From contig JAPFFF010000080.1 in assembly GCA_039105265.1 (NCBI GenBank), forward strand, positions 1-64,000: 64,000 bases of DNA, written 5' to 3'. The translations under genes were made by a program, and so were the position numbers. The notes beneath the pieces were generated by a model that saw only the letters and a program-made list of their open reading frames with translations, did no database searches and was not told the origin of the DNA. The number at the start of each line of letters is the position of its first letter. Position 1 is the first letter of the stretch. The stretch is from Tritrichomonas musculus. Taxonomy: Eukaryota; Parabasalia; Tritrichomonadida; Tritrichomonadidae. This document shows positions 15,101-28,487 of this stretch, in pieces.

Positions 15101-16361
15101 TCTACAACTGCAATTTGAACCATTAGATTCAGCTACAACTGCAATTTGAACCATCAGATTAAACTACAACTGCAATTGAACCATCAGATTAAACTACAAC
15201 TGCAATTGAACCATCAGATTCAGCTGCAACTGCAATTTGAACCATTAGATTAAACTACAACTGCAATTTGAACAATCAGATTGAACTACAACTGCAATTT
15301 AACCATTAGATTCAGCTGCAACTTCAATTGAACCATCAGATTCAGCTGCAACTTCAATTGAACCATCAGATTCAGCTACAACTTCAATTGAACCATCAGA
15401 TTAATCTACAACTGCAATTTGAACCATCAGATTAAACTACAACTGCAATTGAACCATCAGATTCAGCTACAACTGCAATTTGAACAATCAGATTGAACTA
15501 CAACTGCAATTTGAACCATTAGATTCAGCTACAACTGCAATTTGAACCATCAGATTAAACTACAACTGCAATTGAACCATTAGATTAAACTACAACTGCA
15601 ATTGAACCATCAGATTAAACTACAACTGCAATTTGAACCATCAGATTAAACTACAACTGCAATTGAACCATTAGATTCAGCTGCAACTTCAATTGAACCA
15701 TCAGATTAATCTACAACTGCAATTTGAACCATCAGATTAAACTACAACTGCAATTGAACCATCAGATTAAACTACAACTGCAATTGAACCATCAGATTAA
15801 ACTACAACTGCAATTGAACCATCAGATTAAACTACAACTGCAATTTGAACCATCAGATTAAACTACAACTGCGATTGAACCATTAGATTCAGCTGTAACT
15901 GCAATTTGAACCATCAGATTCAGCTACAACTGCAATTTGAACCATCAGATTAAACTACAACTGCAATTGAACCATCAGATTAAACTACAACTGCAATTGA
16001 ACCATCAGATTAAACTACAACTGCAATTGAACCATCAGATTAAACTACAACTGCAATTTGAACCATCAGATTAAACTACAACTGCAATTGAACCATTAGA
16101 TTCAGCTGCAACTTCAATTGAACCATCAGATTAATCTACAACTGCAATTTGAACCATCAGATTAAACTACAACTGCAATTGAACCATCAGATTAAACTAC
16201 AACTGCAATTGAACCATCAGATTAAACTACAACTGCAATTGAACCATCAGATTAAACTACAACTGCAATTTGAACCATCAGATTAAACTACAACTGCGAT
16301 TGAACCATTAGATTCAGCTGTAACTGCAATTTGAACCATCAGATTCAGCTACAACTGCAAT
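11385..16361. repeat. 4,977-bp tandem duplication, copy 1
   Basis: Each landmark here reappears exactly 4,977 bp later: ACCGC at 11470 and 11925 (to 16447, 16902), GCG at 12170 (to 17147), AATTTAAT at 12324 (to 17301), TTTCAGCTGT at 13003 and 14156 (to 17980, 19133), and GCG at 15871 and 16296 (to 20848, 21273). The left limit was set where the 31-bp and 30-bp forms stop matching, and is good to about one monomer. The unit joins the end of a P domain, a full Q domain and the start of another P stretch. Confidence 0.85.
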
Positions 16362-19300
16362 TTGAACCATCAGATTAAACTACAACTGCAATTTGAACCA
16401 TCAGATTAAACTACAACTGCAATTGAACCATCAGATTAAACTACAACCGCAATTTGAACCATCAGATTAAACTACAACTGCAATTGAATTATCAGATTAA
16501 ACTACAACTGCAATTGAACCATCAGATTCAGCTACAACTGCAATTTGAACCATCAGATTAAACTACAACTGCAATTGAACCATCAGATTAAACTACAACT
16601 GCAATTGAACCATCAGATTAAACTACAACTGCAATTTGAACCATCAGATTCAGCTGCAACTTCAATTGAACCATCAGATTCAGCTACAACTGCAATTTGA
16701 ACCATCAGATTAAACTACAACTGCAATTGAACCATTAGATTCAGCTGCAACTTCAATTGAACCATCAGATTCAGCTACAACTGCAATTGAACCATCAGAT
16801 TAAACTACAACTGCAATTGAACCATCAGATTAAACTACAACTGCAATTTGAACCATCAGATTAAACTACAACTGCAATTGAACCATCAGATTAAACTACA
16901 ACCGCAATTTGAACCATCAGATTAAACTACAACTGCAATTGAATTATCAGATTAAACTACAACTGCAATTGAACCATCAGATTCAGCTACAACTGCAATT
17001 TGAACCATCAGATTAAACTACAACTGCAATTGAACCATCAGATTAAACTACAACTGCAATTGAACCATCAGATTAAACTACAACTGCAATTGAACCATCA
17101 GATTAAACTACAACTGCAATTTGAACCATCAGATTAAACTACAACTGCGATTGAACCATTAGATTCAGCTGCAACTTCAATTGAACCATCAGATTCAGCT
17201 ACAACTGCAATTGAACCATCAGATTAAACTACAACTGCAATTGAACCATCAGATTAAACTACAACTGCAATTTGAACCATTAGATTAAACTACAACTGCA
17301 ATTTAATCAATAGATTAAACTACAACTGCAATTGAACCATCAGATTAAACTACAACTGCAATTTAATCAATAGATTAAACTACAACTGCAATTGAACCAT
17401 CAGATTAAACTACAACTGCAATTTGAACCATTAGATTAAACTACAACTGCAATTGAACCATCAGATTAAACTACAACTGCAATTGAACCATCAGATTAAT
17501 CTACAACTGCAATTTGAACCATCAGATTAAACTACAACTGCAATTGAACCATCAGATTCAGCTGCAACTTCAATTGAACCATCAGATTCAGCTACAACTG
17601 CAATTGAACCATCAGATTAAACTACAACTGCAATTGAACCATCAGATTAAACTACAACTGCAATTTGAACCATTAGATTAAACTACAACTGCAATTTAAT
17701 CAATAGATTAAACTACAACTGCAATTGAACCATCAGATTAAACTACAACTGCAATTTAATCAATAGATTAAACTACAACTGCAATTGAACCATCAGATTA
17801 AACTACAACTGCAATTTGAACCATTAGATTAAACTACAACTGCAATTGAACCATCAGATTAAACTACAACTGCAATTTGAACCATCAGATTCAGCTACAA
17901 CTGCAATTGAACCATCAGATTAAACTACAACTGCAGTTGAATCATCAGATTAAACTACAACTGTAATTTGAACCATTAGTTTCAGCTGTAACTGTAATTT
18001 GAACCATCAGATTCAGCTACAACTGCAATTGAACCATCAGATTAAACTACAACTGCAATTGAACCATCAGATTAAACTACAACTGCAATTGAACCATCAG
18101 ATTAAACTACAACTGCAATTGAACCATCAGATTCAGCTGCAACTGCAATTTGAACCATTAGATTAAACTACAACTGCAGTTGAATCATCAGATTAAACTA
18201 CAACTGCAATTTAACCATTAGATTCAGCTGCAACTTCAATTGAACCATCAGATTAATCTACAACTGCAATTTGAACCATCAGATTCAGCTACAACTGCAA
18301 TTTGAACAATCAGATTGAACTACAACTGCAATTTAACCATTAGATTCAGCTGCAACTTCAATTGAACCATCAGATTAATCTACAACTGCAATTTGAACCA
18401 TTAGATTCAGCTACAACTGCAATTTGAACCATCAGATTAAACTACAACTGCAATTGAACCATCAGATTAAACTACAACTGCAATTGAACCATCAGATTCA
18501 GCTGCAACTGCAATTTGAACCATTAGATTAAACTACAACTGCAATTTGAACAATCAGATTGAACTACAACTGCAATTTAACCATTAGATTCAGCTGCAAC
18601 TTCAATTGAACCATCAGATTCAGCTGCAACTTCAATTGAACCATCAGATTCAGCTACAACTGCAATTGAACCATCAGATTAATCTACAACTGCAATTTGA
18701 ACCATCAGATTAAACTACAACTGCAATTGAACCATCAGATTCAGCTGCAACTTCAATTGAACCATCAGATTCAGCTACAACTGCAATTGAACCATCAGAT
18801 TAAACTACAACTGCAATTGAACCATCAGATTAAACTACAACTGCAATTTGAACCATTAGATTAAACTACAACTGCAATTTAATCAATAGATTAAACTACA
18901 ACTGCAATTTAATCAATAGATTAAACTACAACTGCAATTGAACCATCAGATTAAACTACAACTGCAATTTGAACCATTAGATTAAACTACAACTGCAATT
19001 GAACCATCAGATTAAACTACAACTGCAATTTGAACCATCAGATTCAGCTACAACTGCAATTGAACCATCAGATTAAACTACAACTGCAGTTGAATCATCA
19101 GATTAAACTACAACTGTAATTTGAACCATTAGTTTCAGCTGTAACTGTAATTTGAACCATCAGATTCAGCTACAACTGCAATTGAACCATCAGATTAAAC
19201 TACAACTGCAATTGAACCATCAGATTAAACTACAACTGCAATTGAACCATCAGATTAAACTACAACTGCAATTGAACCATCAGATTCAGCTGCAACTGCA

Positions 19301-20847
19301 ATTTGAACCATTAGATTAAACTACAACTGCAGTTGAATCATCAGATTAAACTACAACTGCAATTTAACCATTAGATTCAGCTGCAACTTCAATTGAACCA
19401 TCAGATTAATCTACAACTGCAATTTGAACCATCAGATTAATCTACAACTGCAATTTGAACCATCAGATTAAACTACAACTGCAATTGAACCATCAGATTC
19501 AGCTACAACTGCAATTTGAACAATCAGATTGAACTACAACTGCAATTTAACCATTAGATTCAGCTGCAACTTCAATTGAACCATCAGATTCAGCTGCAAC
19601 TGCAATTTGAACCATTAGATTCAGCTACAACTGCAATTTGAATCATCAGATTAAACTACAACTGCAATTTAACCATTAGATTCAGCTGCAACTTCAATTG
19701 AACCATCAGATTCAGCTACAACTTCAATTGAACCATCAGATTAATCTACAACTGCAATTGAACCATCAGATTAAACTACAACTGCAATTTGAACCATTAG
19801 ATTAAACTACAACTGCAATTTAATCAATAGATTAAACTACAACTGCAATTTAATCAATAGATTAAACTACAACTGCAATTGAACCATCAGATTAAACTAC
19901 AACTGCAATTTGAACCATTAGATTAAACTACAACTGCAATTGAACCATCAGATTAAACTACAACTGCAATTGAACCATCAGATTCAGCTACAACTGCAAT
20001 TTGAACAATCAGATTGAACTACAACTGCAATTTAACCATTAGATTCAGCTGCAACTTCAATTGAACCATCAGATTAATCTACAACTGCAATTTGAACCAT
20101 TAGATTCAGCTACAACTGCAATTTGAACCATCAGATTAAACTACAACTGCAATTGAACCATCAGATTAAACTACAACTGCAATTGAACCATCAGATTCAG
20201 CTGCAACTGCAATTTGAACCATTAGATTAAACTACAACTGCAATTTGAACAATCAGATTGAACTACAACTGCAATTTAACCATTAGATTCAGCTGCAACT
20301 TCAATTGAACCATCAGATTCAGCTGCAACTTCAATTGAACCATCAGATTCAGCTACAACTTCAATTGAACCATCAGATTAATCTACAACTGCAATTTGAA
20401 CCATCAGATTAAACTACAACTGCAATTGAACCATCAGATTCAGCTACAACTGCAATTTGAACAATCAGATTGAACTACAACTGCAATTTGAACCATTAGA
20501 TTCAGCTACAACTGCAATTTGAACCATCAGATTAAACTACAACTGCAATTGAACCATTAGATTAAACTACAACTGCAATTGAACCATCAGATTAAACTAC
20601 AACTGCAATTTGAACCATCAGATTAAACTACAACTGCAATTGAACCATTAGATTCAGCTGCAACTTCAATTGAACCATCAGATTAATCTACAACTGCAAT
20701 TTGAACCATCAGATTAAACTACAACTGCAATTGAACCATCAGATTAAACTACAACTGCAATTGAACCATCAGATTAAACTACAACTGCAATTGAACCATC
20801 AGATTAAACTACAACTGCAATTTGAACCATCAGATTAAACTACAACT
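12170..20847. repeat. Q-class domain 2, with a P-like insert
   Basis: Q markers dominate, with TTTCAGCTGT cassettes at 13003, 14156, 17980 and 19133. A P-like stretch at about 15871-17146 interrupts it. That stretch carries GCGATTG plus GCTGTAAC monomers at 15871 and 16296 and ACCGC/GAATTATCAG cassettes at 16447 and 16902. It is explained by the 4,977-bp duplication, which carried a P edge with it. Cassette spacing is 1,153 bp in both copies, 30 bp below the 1,183 bp of other Q domains, as expected from one lost monomer. Confidence 0.75.
15660..16500. repeat. 425-bp tandem duplication at a Q-to-P edge
   Basis: GCGATTG followed by GCTGTAAC occurs at 15871 and 16296, 425 bp apart, each preceded by the same CTTCAATTG, GATTAATCTAC and type-A series. 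The second 4,977-bp copy has the same pair at 20848 and 21273. At other Q-to-P edges (28488, 35651, 49653, 55061, 63176) this monomer is single, so the doubling is specific to this part of the array. Confidence 0.75.
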
Positions 20848-21338
20848 GCGATTGAACCATTAGATTCAGCTGTAACTGCAATTTGAACCATCAGATTCAG
20901 CTACAACTGCAATTTGAACCATCAGATTAAACTACAACTGCAATTGAACCATCAGATTAAACTACAACTGCAATTGAACCATCAGATTAAACTACAACTG
21001 CAATTGAACCATCAGATTAAACTACAACTGCAATTTGAACCATCAGATTAAACTACAACTGCAATTGAACCATTAGATTCAGCTGCAACTTCAATTGAAC
21101 CATCAGATTAATCTACAACTGCAATTTGAACCATCAGATTAAACTACAACTGCAATTGAACCATCAGATTAAACTACAACTGCAATTGAACCATCAGATT
21201 AAACTACAACTGCAATTGAACCATCAGATTAAACTACAACTGCAATTTGAACCATCAGATTAAACTACAACTGCGATTGAACCATTAGATTCAGCTGTAA
21301 CTGCAATTTGAACCATCAGATTCAGCTACAACTGCAAT
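16362..21338. repeat. 4,977-bp tandem duplication, copy 2
   Basis: This is the second copy of the block starting at 11385; eight landmarks match at constant offset. The constant offset means indels are absent or balanced between the landmarks, which points to a recent event or strong homogenisation. The same two internal contractions, AATTTAAT monomers 30 bp apart instead of the usual 60, occur in both copies (about 13904/13934 and 18881/18911; about 14844/14874 and 19821/19851), so they predate the duplication. Confidence 0.85.
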
Positions 21339-23359
21339 TTGAACCATCAGATTAAACTACAACTGCAATTGAACCATCAGATTAAACTACAACTGCAATT
21401 GAACCATCAGATTAAACTACAACTGCAATTGAACTATCAGATTAAACTACAACTGCAATTGAACCATCAGATTCAGCTACAACTGCAATTGAACCATCAG
21501 ATTAAACTACAACTGCAGTTGAACCATTAGATTCAGCTGCAACTGCAATTTGAACCATCAGATTAAACTACAACTGCAATTGAACCATTAGATTCAGCTG
21601 CAACTTCAATTGAACCATCAGATTAAACTACAACTGCAATTGAACCATCAGATTAAACTACAACTGCAATTTGAACCATCAGATTCAGCTACAACTGCAA
21701 TTTGAACCATCAGATTAAACTACAACTGCAATTGAACCATTAGATTAAACTACAACTGCAATTGAACCATTAGATTAAACTACAACTGCAATTGAACCAT
21801 CAGATTCAGCTACAACTGCAATTGAACCATTAGATTCAGCTGCAACTTCAATTGAACCATCAGATTCAGCTACAACTGCAATTGAACCATCAGATTAAAC
21901 TACAACTGCAATTGAACCATTAGATTAAACTACAACTGCAATTGAACCATTAGATTAAACTACAACTGCAATTGAACCATCAGATTCAGCTACAACTGCA
22001 ATTGAACCATTAGATTCAGCTACAACTGCAATTGAACCATCAGATTCAGCTACAACTGCAATTGAACCATTAGATTCAGCTGCAACTGCAATTGAACCAT
22101 CAGATTCAGCTACAACTGCAATTGAACCATCAGATTAAACTACAACTGCAATTTGAACCATTAGATTCAGCTGCAACTGCAATTTGAACCATCAGATTAA
22201 ACTACAACTGCAATTGAACCATTAGATTCAGCTGCAACTTCAATTGAACCATCAGATTCAGCTACAACTGCAATTGAACCATCAGATTAAACTACAACTG
22301 CAATTTGAACCATCAGATTCAGCTACAACTGCAATTTGAACCATCAGATTAAACTACAACTGCAATTGAACCATTAGATTAAACTACAACTGCAATTGAA
22401 CCATTAGATTAAACTACAACTGCAATTGAACCATCAGATTCAGCTACAACTGCAATTGAACCATTAGATTCAGCTGCAACTTCAATTGAACCATCAGATT
22501 CAGCTACAACTGCAATTGAACCATCAGATTAAACTACAACTGCAATTGAACCATCAGATTAAACTACAACTGCAATTTGAACCATCAGATTAAACTACAA
22601 CTGCAATTGAACCATCAGATTAAACTACAACCGCAATTTGAACCATCAGATTAAACTACAACTGCAATTGAATTATCAGATTAAACTACAACTGCAATTG
22701 AACCATCAGATTCAGCTACAACTGCAATTTGAACCATCAGATTAAACTACAACTGCAATTGAACCATCAGATTAAACTACAACTGCAATTGAACCATCAG
22801 ATTAAACTACAACTGCAATTTGAACCATCAGATTCAGCTGCAACTTCAATTGAACCATCAGATTCAGCTACAACTGCAATTGAACCATTAGATTAAACTA
22901 CAACTGCAATTGAACCATCAGATTAAACTACAACTGCAATTGAACCATTAGATTCAGCTGCAACTTCAATTGAACCATCAGATTCAGCTACAACTGCAAT
23001 TGAACCATCAGATTAAACTACAACTGCAATTGAACCATCAGATTAAACTACAACTGCAATTTGAACCATCAGATTAAACTACAACTGCAATTGAACCATC
23101 AGATTAAACTACAACCGCAATTTGAACCATCAGATTAAACTACAACTGCAATTGAATTATCAGATTAAACTACAACTGCAATTGAACCATCAGATTCAGC
23201 TACAACTGCAATTTGAACCATCAGATTAAATTACAACTGCAATTGAACCATCAGATTAAACTACAACTGCAATTGAACCATCAGATTAAACTACAACTGC
23301 AATTGAACCATCAGATTAAACTACAACTGCAATTTGAACCATCAGATTAAACTACAACT
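20848..23359. repeat. P-class domain 3
   Basis: It begins with GCGATTG/GCTGTAAC monomers (20848, 21273), then GAACTATCAG at 21431, exactly 158 bp after the second. It ends with ACCGC/GAATTATCAG cassettes at 22631 and 23115, the last 245 bp before the GCG at 23360. The stretch 21339-21530 has six 30-bp monomers in a row and so stays open in one frame (NHQIKLQLQL repeats); this is judged non-coding. A private change, ATTAAATTAC, lies at about 23227. Confidence 0.75.
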
Positions 23360-26300
23360 GCGATTGAACCATTAGATTCAGCTGCAACTTCAATTGAACC
23401 ATCAGATTCAGCTACAACTGCAATTGAACCATCAGATTAAACTACAACTGCAATTGAACCATCAGATTAAACTACAACTGCAATTTGAACCATTAGATTA
23501 AACTACAACTGCAATTTAATCAATAGATTAAACTACAACTGCAATTGAACCATCAGATTAAACTACAACTGCAATTTAATCAATAGATTAAACTACAACT
23601 GCAATTGAACCATCAGATTAAACTACAACTGCAATTTGAACCATTAGATTAAACTACAACTGCAATTGAACCATCAGATTAAACTACAACTGCAATTTGA
23701 ACCATCAGATTCAGCTACAACTGCAATTGAACCATCAGATTAAACTACAACTGCAGTTGAATCATCAGATTAAACTACAACTGTAATTTGAACCATTAGT
23801 TTCAGCTGTAACTGTAATTTGAACCATCAGATTCAGCTACAACTGCAATTGAACCATCAGATTAAACTACAACTGCAATTGAACCATCAGATTAAACTAC
23901 AACTGCAATTGAACCATCAGATTAAACTACAACTGCAATTGAACCATCAGATTCAGCTGCAACTGCAATTTGAACCATTAGATTAAACTACAACTGCAGT
24001 TGAATCATCAGATTAAACTACAACTGCAATTTAACCATTAGATTCAGCTGCAACTTCAATTGAACCATCAGATTAATCTACAACTGCAATTTGAACCATC
24101 AGATTAATCTACAACTGCAATTTGAACCATCAGATTAAACTACAACTGCAATTGAACCATCAGATTCAGCTACAACTGCAATTTGAACAATCAGATTGAA
24201 CTACAACTGCAATTTAACCATTAGATTCAGCTGCAACTTCAATTGAACCATCAGATTCAGCTGCAACTGCAATTTGAACCATTAGATTCAGCTACAACTG
24301 CAATTTGAATCATCAGATTAAACTACAACTGCAATTTAACCATTAGATTCAGCTGCAACTTCAATTGAACCATCAGATTCAGCTACAACTTCAATTGAAC
24401 CATCAGATTAATCTACAACTGCAATTTGAACCATCAGATTAATCTACAACTGCAATTGAACCATCAGATTAAACTACAACTGCAATTGAACCATCAGATT
24501 CAGCTACAACTGCAATTTGAACAATCAGATTGAACTACAACTGCAATTTAACCATTAGATTCAGCTGCAACTTCAATTGAACCATCAGATTAATCTACAA
24601 CTGCAATTTGAACCATTAGATTCAGCTACAACTGCAATTTGAACCATCAGATTAAACTACAACTGCAATTGAACCATCAGATTAAACTACAACTGCAATT
24701 GAACCATCAGATTCAGCTGCAACTGCAATTTGAACCATTAGATTAAACTACAACTGCAATTTGAACAATCAGATTGAACTACAACTGCAATTTAACCATT
24801 AGATTCAGCTGCAACTTCAATTGAACCATCAGATTCAGCTGCAACTTCAATTGAACCATCAGATTCAGCTACAACTGCAATTGAACCATCAGATTAATCT
24901 ACAACTGCAATTTGAACCATCAGATTAAACTACAACTGCAATTGAACCATCAGATTAAACTACAACTGCAATTGAACCATCAGATTAAACTACAACTGCA
25001 ATTTGAACCATCAGATTAATCTACAACTGCAATTGAACCATCAGATTAAACTACAACTGCAATTGAACCATCAGATTCAGCTACAACTGCAATTTGAACC
25101 ATCAGATTAAACTACAACTGCAATTGAACCATCAGATTCAGCTGCAACTTCAATTGAACCATCAGATTCAGCTACAACTGCAATTGAACCATCAGATTAA
25201 ACTACAACTGCAATTGAACCATCAGATTAAACTACAACTGCAATTTGAACCATTAGATTAAACTACAACTGCAATTTAATCAATAGATTAAACTACAACT
25301 GCAATTGAACCATCAGATTAAACTACAACTGCAATTTAATCAATAGATTAAACTACAACTGCAATTGAACCATCAGATTAAACTACAACTGCAATTTGAA
25401 CCATTAGATTAAACTACAACTGCAATTGAACCATCAGATTAAACTACAACTGCAATTTGAACCATCAGATTCAGCTACAACTGCAATTGAACCATCAGAT
25501 TAAACTACAACTGCAGTTGAATCATCAGATTAAACTACAACTGTAATTTGAACCATTAGTTTCAGCTGTAACTGTAATTTGAACCATCAGATTCAGCTAC
25601 AACTGCAATTGAACCATCAGATTAAACTACAACTGCAATTGAACCATCAGATTAAACTACAACTGCAATTGAACCATCAGATTAAACTACAACTGCAATT
25701 GAACCATCAGATTCAGCTGCAACTGCAATTTGAACCATTAGATTAAACTACAACTGCAGTTGAATCATCAGATTAAACTACAACTGCAATTTAACCATTA
25801 GATTCAGCTGCAACTTCAATTGAACCATCAGATTAATCTACAACTGCAATTTGAACCATCAGATTCAGCTACAACTGCAATTTGAACAATCAGATTGAAC
25901 TACAACTGCAATTTAACCATTAGATTCAGCTGCAACTTCAATTGAACCATCAGATTAATCTACAACTGCAATTTGAACCATTAGATTCAGCTACAACTGC
26001 AATTTGAACCATCAGATTAAACTACAACTGCAATTGAACCATCAGATTAAACTACAACTGCAATTGAACCATCAGATTCAGCTGCAACTGCAATTTGAAC
26101 CATTAGATTAAACTACAACTGCAATTTGAACAATCAGATTGAACTACAACTGCAATTTAACCATTAGATTCAGCTGCAACTTCAATTGAACCATCAGATT
26201 CAGCTGCAACTTCAATTGAACCATCAGATTCAGCTACAACTGCAATTGAACCATCAGATTAATCTACAACTGCAATTTGAACCATCAGATTAAACTACAA

Positions 26301-28487
26301 CTGCAATTGAACCATCAGATTCAGCTGCAACTTCAATTGAACCATCAGATTCAGCTACAACTGCAATTGAACCATCAGATTAAACTACAACTGCAATTGA
26401 ACCATCAGATTAAACTACAACTGCAATTTGAACCATTAGATTAAACTACAACTGCAATTTAATCAATAGATTAAACTACAACTGCAATTGAACCATCAGA
26501 TTAAACTACAACTGCAATTTAATCAATAGATTAAACTACAACTGCAATTGAACCATCAGATTAAACTACAACTGCAATTTGAACCATTAGATTAAACTAC
26601 AACTGCAATTGAACCATCAGATTAAACTACAACTGCAATTTGAACCATCAGATTCAGCTACAACTGCAATTGAACCATCAGATTAAACTACAACTGCAGT
26701 TGAATCATCAGATTAAACTACAACTGTAATTTGAACCATTAGTTTCAGCTGTAACTGTAATTTGAACCATCAGATTCAGCTACAACTGCAATTGAACCAT
26801 CAGATTAAACTACAACTGCAATTGAACCATCAGATTAAACTACAACTGCAATTGAACCATCAGATTAAACTACAACTGCAATTGAACCATCAGATTCAGC
26901 TGCAACTGCAATTTGAACCATTAGATTAAACTACAACTGCAGTTGAATCATCAGATTAAACTACAACTGCAATTTAACCATTAGATTCAGCTGCAACTTC
27001 AATTGAACCATCAGATTAATCTACAACTGCAATTTGAACCATCAGATTAATCTACAACTGCAATTTGAACCATCAGATTAAACTACAACTGCAATTGAAC
27101 CATCAGATTCAGCTACAACTGCAATTTGAACAATCAGATTGAACTACAACTGCAATTTAACCATTAGATTCAGCTGCAACTTCAATTGAACCATCAGATT
27201 CAGCTGCAACTGCAATTTGAACCATTAGATTCAGCTACAACTGCAATTTGAATCATCAGATTAAACTACAACTGCAATTTAACCATTAGATTCAGCTGCA
27301 ACTTCAATTGAACCATCAGATTCAGCTACAACTTCAATTGAACCATCAGATTAATCTACAACTGCAATTGAACCATCAGATTAAACTACAACTGCAATTT
27401 GAACCATTAGATTAAACTACAACTGCAATTTAATCAATAGATTAAACTACAACTGCAATTGAACCATCAGATTAAACTACAACTGCAATTTAATCAATAG
27501 ATTAAACTACAACTGCAATTGAACCATCAGATTAAACTACAACTGCAATTTGAACCATTAGATTAAACTACAACTGCAATTGAACCATCAGATTAAACTA
27601 CAACTGCAATTGAACCATCAGATTCAGCTACAACTGCAATTTGAACAATCAGATTGAACTACAACTGCAATTTAACCATTAGATTCAGCTGCAACTTCAA
27701 TTGAACCATCAGATTAATCTACAACTGCAATTTGAACCATTAGATTCAGCTACAACTGCAATTTGAACCATCAGATTAAACTACAACTGCAATTGAACCA
27801 TCAGATTAAACTACAACTGCAATTGAACCATCAGATTCAGCTGCAACTGCAATTTGAACCATTAGATTAAACTACAACTGCAATTTGAACAATCAGATTG
27901 AACTACAACTGCAATTTAACCATTAGATTCAGCTGCAACTTCAATTGAACCATCAGATTCAGCTGCAACTTCAATTGAACCATCAGATTCAGCTACAACT
28001 TCAATTGAACCATCAGATTAATCTACAACTGCAATTTGAACCATCAGATTAAACTACAACTGCAATTGAACCATCAGATTCAGCTACAACTGCAATTTGA
28101 ACAATCAGATTGAACTACAACTGCAATTTGAACCATTAGATTCAGCTACAACTGCAATTTGAACCATCAGATTAAACTACAACTGCAATTGAACCATTAG
28201 ATTAAACTACAACTGCAATTGAACCATCAGATTAAACTACAACTGCAATTTGAACCATCAGATTAAACTACAACTGCAATTGAACCATTAGATTCAGCTG
28301 CAACTTCAATTGAACCATCAGATTAATCTACAACTGCAATTTGAACCATCAGATTAAACTACAACTGCAATTGAACCATCAGATTAAACTACAACTGCAA
28401 TTGAACCATCAGATTAAACTACAACTGCAATTGAACCATCAGATTAAACTACAACTGCAATTTGAACCATCAGATTAAACTACAACT
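23360..28487. repeat. Q-class domain 3
   Basis: TTTCAGCTGT cassettes lie at 23800 (440 bp after the opening GCG at 23360), 25560 and 26743; the last two are 1,183 bp apart. AATTTAATCAATAG doublets 60 bp apart, GAACAATCAGATTG and GATTAATCTAC are frequent. The part from 26743 to 28488 matches 19133-20848 apart from one extra 30-bp monomer (1,745 versus 1,715 bp), so it is a close relative of Q domain 2. Confidence 0.75.

Noticed and set aside
21339-21530. 63-codon open frame of NHQIKLQLQL repeats
   Set aside because: It has no ATG (it starts at TTG), is made only of six consecutive 30-bp monomers, and ends where a CATTAG monomer brings TAG. It is a by-product of satellite periodicity.
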